From contig JAIBAX010000011.1 of assembly GCA_019694955.1 (NCBI GenBank), positions 1 to 64,000 on the forward strand: a DNA stretch of 64,000 nucleotides, in the 5' to 3' direction. The position numbers were made by a program, and so were the translations under genes. Origin of the DNA: Chitinophagales bacterium (GTDB lineage Bacteria > Bacteroidota > Bacteroidia > Chitinophagales > JADIYW01). Numbering within the stretch: position 1 is the stretch's first letter; the number at the start of each line of letters is the position of its first letter. Under the pieces are notes generated by a model that was not told the DNA's origin, ran no database searches, and worked only from the letters and a program-made list of their open reading frames with translations. This document shows, piece after piece, positions 61,217 to 64,000 of the stretch.

Positions 61217-61693
61217 TTAGGTAAGAAAATCTTTAAAGAAATTCCTAATATCCATTTGATGGGCTTTGCTAAAATCATCCATGCATAATCGAAACTTCTC
61301 CTTTCCATCGGTGGCAATTATTAAGTAGCTAAGGTTTTGTCGGCTTTTAAATCTAAAAATTTGACTAAAAATATACCCTAATAGATCCTCAAAATCCTCA
61401 TCAAGGTCTTCTTCTAAAAATTCTATAGAATTGCTTTTATTTCTAATGAAAGTATAGTTCCTATATGATATATTGATAAAATTAATATCTATAATAAGCT
61501 TCTTTTCATCATAATAAAACGCATAAGTTTTCTTTGAAAAAGCAAAATAAACAAACAGAAGAATAGGCTCAACCAATAAAAAAACGGTCTCAAAATCTTG
61601 CGATTTACACCAGAGAAATAATAGCAAATTGATTGTAGCGAACAAGGAAAAATGGAATACACTCCATGTTCGCTTCAATACCAATGAATTCAT
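61217..61693 (-). CDS. Small membrane protein, unknown
   Basis: 158 residues: two membrane helices (about 13-30 and 38-54) and a cytoplasmic tail with an acidic stretch (EEDLDEDFEDLL). No recognised family; the helix-pair-plus-tail layout is like YcxB-type or PH-like membrane proteins. It starts one base after the ALDH stop, so it is in that operon. Confidence 0.72.
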   Translation of the reverse strand: MNSLVLKRTWSVFHFSLFATINLLLFLWCKSQDFETVFLLVEPILLFVYFAFSKKTYAFYYDEKKLIIDINFINISYRNYTFIRNKSNSIEFLEEDLDEDFEDLLGYIFSQIFRFKSRQNLSYLIIATDGKEKFRLCMDDFSKAHQMDIRNFFKDFLT

Positions 61694-61694
61694 A

Positions 61695-63107
61695 TTAATT
61701 CAACCACTTCATTAATTTCTTTAATATTGGCAGATTGTTTTTATAAGGTGCATAACGTATCTTCAAATCTGAGATAGTAGATTTCTTATGTACTGACTTT
61801 TTATGAGAGAAGGTGTCAAATGAACTTCCTCCATGATAAGCGCCTATGCCACTTTCCCCTACACCACCAAAAGGCAAGTTCACATTCCCTAAATGCATCA
61901 ATGTGTCATTCACGCAACCGCCACCACCGGAAGTTTCTGCAAGCACCTTATCTGCATAGTTTGAGCTTTCGGTAAAGACATAGAATGCCAACGGCTTTTC
62001 TCTATCGTTTACAAACTTAATGGCTTCGTCAAGATGTTTGTATGCAATAACAGGCAGTACGGGCCCAAATATTTCCTGATTCATAATTGGATCCGAAGGA
62101 AGTATCTTATCCAGGATGGTGGGACTTATATACAAATCACTCTTGTCCGTTTTTCCACCAACGACAACCTTATCCGGTTCGATGAGCCCGGAAATTCTAT
62201 CGAAATGTCTTTCGTTGATAATTCGCCCATAATCAACACTTAGCTGAGGGTTTTCGCCAAAAAACTCCTTAAGATGCGTCTGCATTTTATCCAATAGTTT
62301 ATCTTTTATTTTCTCATCTACTAAGAGATAATCCGGTGCTACGCATGTTTGTCCGGCATTGGTGAATTTTCCCCATAAGATTCTTCTTGAAGCCACTTCA
62401 AGGTTAATGTTTTCATCTACAAAGCAAGGACTTTTACCACCTAGCTCTAACGTAACGGGAGTAAGATGTCTGGCAGCGCATTGATAAACATATCTGCCAA
62501 TTTCAACGCCACCGGTAAAGAAAATATAATCAAATCTTTGTTCCAAGAGTGCTTTGCTTTCTTCCACGGCGCCCATTACTACGCTAATATACTTTTTGTC
62601 AAAAGTTTTGCCAATCATTTCGTTCACTAATTGGGCGGTATGTGGTGCTAATTCACTCGGTTTTAAAACGGCTGTATTTCCGGCCGCCATGGCACCAATA
62701 AGTGGTCCAACCAGCAATTGAAAAGGATAATTCCATGGAGCAATAATTAAAGTTACACCATAAGGATCTGAGTATATTTTGGAACTACCGATAGCATGAA
62801 AGAGTGGCGTACCTACTCGCTTTGGTTTCATCCATTTTTTTAAGTGTTTAATAGTATGGTCTATCTCTCCTAAGATGAACCCTACTTCTGTTCCATAGGC
62901 TTCAAAACTACTTTTTCGCAAGTCGGCATGTAAAGCATCCATGATATTTTGCTCATTTTCAGCGACTAAATTGCGCAACTTTTTTAACTGTTCGATTCTA
63001 AAGGAATACGATAAGGTGATTTTGCTATCAAAGTAGCTACGCTGTTCATTTACGAGTTTTACAGCATCGAAAGTTTCTTTAATAGGTGGCATCAAAACTT
63101 CTGTCAT
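61695..63107 (-). CDS. Aldehyde dehydrogenase, ALDH3-like
   Basis: 470 residues. Catalytic C255 (NAGQTCVAPDYLL), general base E221 (LELGGKSP), oxyanion N125 (IAPWNYPF), and the NAD-binding GAMAAGNTAVLKPSE. Length and the C-terminal tail resemble the class 3/fatty aldehyde dehydrogenase branch, which also often has a C-terminal membrane-binding tail. It oxidises aldehydes to acids. ATG 63107 or 63092 (MPPIK) are both possible. Follows the DUF962 gene by 23 bases. Confidence 0.94.
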   Translation of the reverse strand: MTEVLMPPIKETFDAVKLVNEQRSYFDSKITLSYSFRIEQLKKLRNLVAENEQNIMDALHADLRKSSFEAYGTEVGFILGEIDHTIKHLKKWMKPKRVGTPLFHAIGSSKIYSDPYGVTLIIAPWNYPFQLLVGPLIGAMAAGNTAVLKPSELAPHTAQLVNEMIGKTFDKKYISVVMGAVEESKALLEQRFDYIFFTGGVEIGRYVYQCAARHLTPVTLELGGKSPCFVDENINLEVASRRILWGKFTNAGQTCVAPDYLLVDEKIKDKLLDKMQTHLKEFFGENPQLSVDYGRIINERHFDRISGLIEPDKVVVGGKTDKSDLYISPTILDKILPSDPIMNQEIFGPVLPVIAYKHLDEAIKFVNDREKPLAFYVFTESSNYADKVLAETSGGGGCVNDTLMHLGNVNLPFGGVGESGIGAYHGGSSFDTFSHKKSVHKKSTISDLKIRYAPYKNNLPILKKLMKWLN

Positions 63108-63130
63108 ATATTATAATTTTTATATTCAAT

Positions 63131-63601
63131 TTATTTATAAGAAATACCCATTTTTTTCATGATAAAATGTAACAACCAAGCCGGACCTATCAACAAAAAC
63201 TGAAGGTCTTTAAAAAATGAAGGCTTTTTACCTTCTATTTTATGACCGATAAATTGTCCTATCCATGCGATAACGAAAAGTGCAACGGAAACTTTCCATA
63301 ACATGCCAGAAGGGAGGCTGGTAGCTAAAACATAGTTTCCATATAAACATGCGCCGCCAATAAAAACAAAGCCTAAAGCAATAGGTAACGATAGGCGCAT
63401 ATAGAAAATCAATGCTAACAAAACGACTATACTCGCTAAATTTATCCAAACACTCGGAACATTTATGGGCAACGGAATGGACCAGAGCATGCCAAGAAGG
63501 CTAAAAACGATAATAGGTATACAAATCCAATGAATCAATTTATTGGTTGCATTTTGATGGCTAATGCCATATTCGTCAAGTAGCGATTGAATATCTTTCA
63601 T
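63131..63601 (-). CDS. DUF962/Mpo1-like membrane protein
   Basis: 156 residues with four helices. Family pattern: SLLDEYGISHQNATNKLIHWICIPIIVFSLLGMLWS (Mpo1-type His/Asn start, over about 6-41), and WIGQFIGHKIEGKKPSFFKDLQFLLIGPAWLL. The yeast homolog Mpo1 is an iron-dependent dioxygenase of 2-hydroxy fatty acids. With ALDH downstream (product of alpha-oxidation is an aldehyde-type acyl intermediate), a shared fatty-acid role is an attractive inference. Confidence 0.9.
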   Translation of the reverse strand: MKDIQSLLDEYGISHQNATNKLIHWICIPIIVFSLLGMLWSIPLPINVPSVWINLASIVVLLALIFYMRLSLPIALGFVFIGGACLYGNYVLATSLPSGMLWKVSVALFVIAWIGQFIGHKIEGKKPSFFKDLQFLLIGPAWLLHFIMKKMGISYK

Positions 63602-63714
63602 TATATCTGGTTTTGGTTCAGATTTAAAATTAAAGATAAAACATTTTTTTATTCTTATTCCTTTCTTTATTTATTTTAACTACATTTATCCCAAAAAATA
63701 GCTACTATTTTATC

Positions 63715-64000
63715 ATGAAAGAGAACATTATTTATATTGGGTTTGTGCTCATATTATTGTGCAGTTGCAAAGATGAGGAATCCGACTTACCGGAATCATC
63801 TTTTGTGGGAACTTATGCCGGTAAACATATCATTGAGAGTTTTAATTTTAAAGACACACTGATTATTAGTAGTGGTAGCAACGAGCTTGATGGTATGGTG
63901 ACAGTTACAAGTAAATTATTAAACACCGAATTTGATGGTGTCATCAGTGTGTCACAGGTTGTTTCAAGCATAGAATGGCACGACATTGCAATTGATGAAG
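63715..64000 (+). CDS. Lipoprotein, truncated by the right edge
   Basis: 95 complete codons from ATG 63715, open to the end of the window. Residues 1-18 are a lipoprotein signal (IGFVLILLCSC) followed by KDEE. The rest (SFVGTYAGKHIIESFNFKDTLIISSGS ... LDGMVTVTSKLL) looks like a beta-rich small lipoprotein of the lipocalin-like type seen in Bacteroidota; family not certain. Confidence 0.7.
   Translation, partial: MKENIIYIGFVLILLCSCKDEESDLPESSFVGTYAGKHIIESFNFKDTLIISSGSNELDGMVTVTSKLLNTEFDGVISVSQVVSSIEWHDIAIDE

Noticed and set aside
1-64000. tRNA, rRNA, riboswitch or CRISPR elsewhere
   Set aside because: I read the gaps for tRNA-like cloverleafs, RFN/TPP/cobalamin-like conserved blocks and repeat-spacer arrays and saw none; a covariance-model scan could not be run.

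Overview
The window is AT-rich chromosomal DNA from a member of the phylum Bacteroidota, probably a Chitinophagia/Saprospiria-like aerobic bacterium able to denitrify partially. Signs are a 2887-residue surface protein ending in a type IX secretion (T9SS type B, gliding-associated) sorting domain, a free-standing GldM-like C-terminal domain, a long NusB, a PUR-alpha-like DUF3276 protein, bacillithiol synthesis (BshB1), many lipoproteins with a Cys lipobox, and promoter-like TAnnTTTG boxes in place of sigma70 elements.

Layout. 1-908: the start of a secreted fibronectin-III protein that runs off the left edge. 1184-11564: a compact nitrite-to-N2O module, all on the plus strand: an Rrf2/NsrR-like Fe-S regulator, norC, norB, nirK (fused to cytochrome c), a sister cytochrome lipoprotein, nirV-like, SCO-like copper chaperone, a porin, norQ, norD and the Fe-S/di-iron repair protein ric. 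Three copies of a GGAY-N6-GTCY dyad flank the regulator and precede norC. No nosZ or nitrate reductase is present, so the predicted end product is N2O. 11561-18056: thiolase, penicillin acylase, a carboxypeptidase-like regulatory domain protein, a cytochrome-like lipoprotein and a polyprenyl synthase. 18220-23879: a TetR-C-like/ABC1 kinase pair, a PorE-like PD40 protein, an MBL hydrolase, ribH and a TPR protein. 24002-28866: recF-DUF721, trxA, a DUF58 protein and an alpha/beta hydrolase, with repeat-rich spacers. 28876-33324: xerD, a DUF1016 nuclease-like gene lying between aroQ and xerD, and an unknown envelope protein.

33394-41811: a TonB receptor with its lipoprotein partner, an L,D-transpeptidase, an SGNH hydrolase, ychF, DUF3276 and an ABC exporter. 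41937-47567: nusB, yajC, coaE, trxB, DUF4294, glutathione peroxidase, bshB1 and the GldM-like protein. 47786-50868: two glycosyltransferases, an aldo/keto reductase and a small conserved protein. 50926-59589: the giant T9SS protein with 20 tandem repeats of about 90 residues. 59715-64000: thioesterase, methyltransferase, ALDH, DUF962 and a truncated lipoprotein.

The most notable items are the self-contained, apparently self-regulated NO/nitrite module; the giant repeat surface protein; and several kinds of palindromic or dispersed repeat, including palindromes inside the DUF1016 coding sequence, a 177-bp MITE-like palindrome and a duplicated gene end. No rRNA, tRNA, CRISPR array, intact insertion sequence or prophage was recognised.
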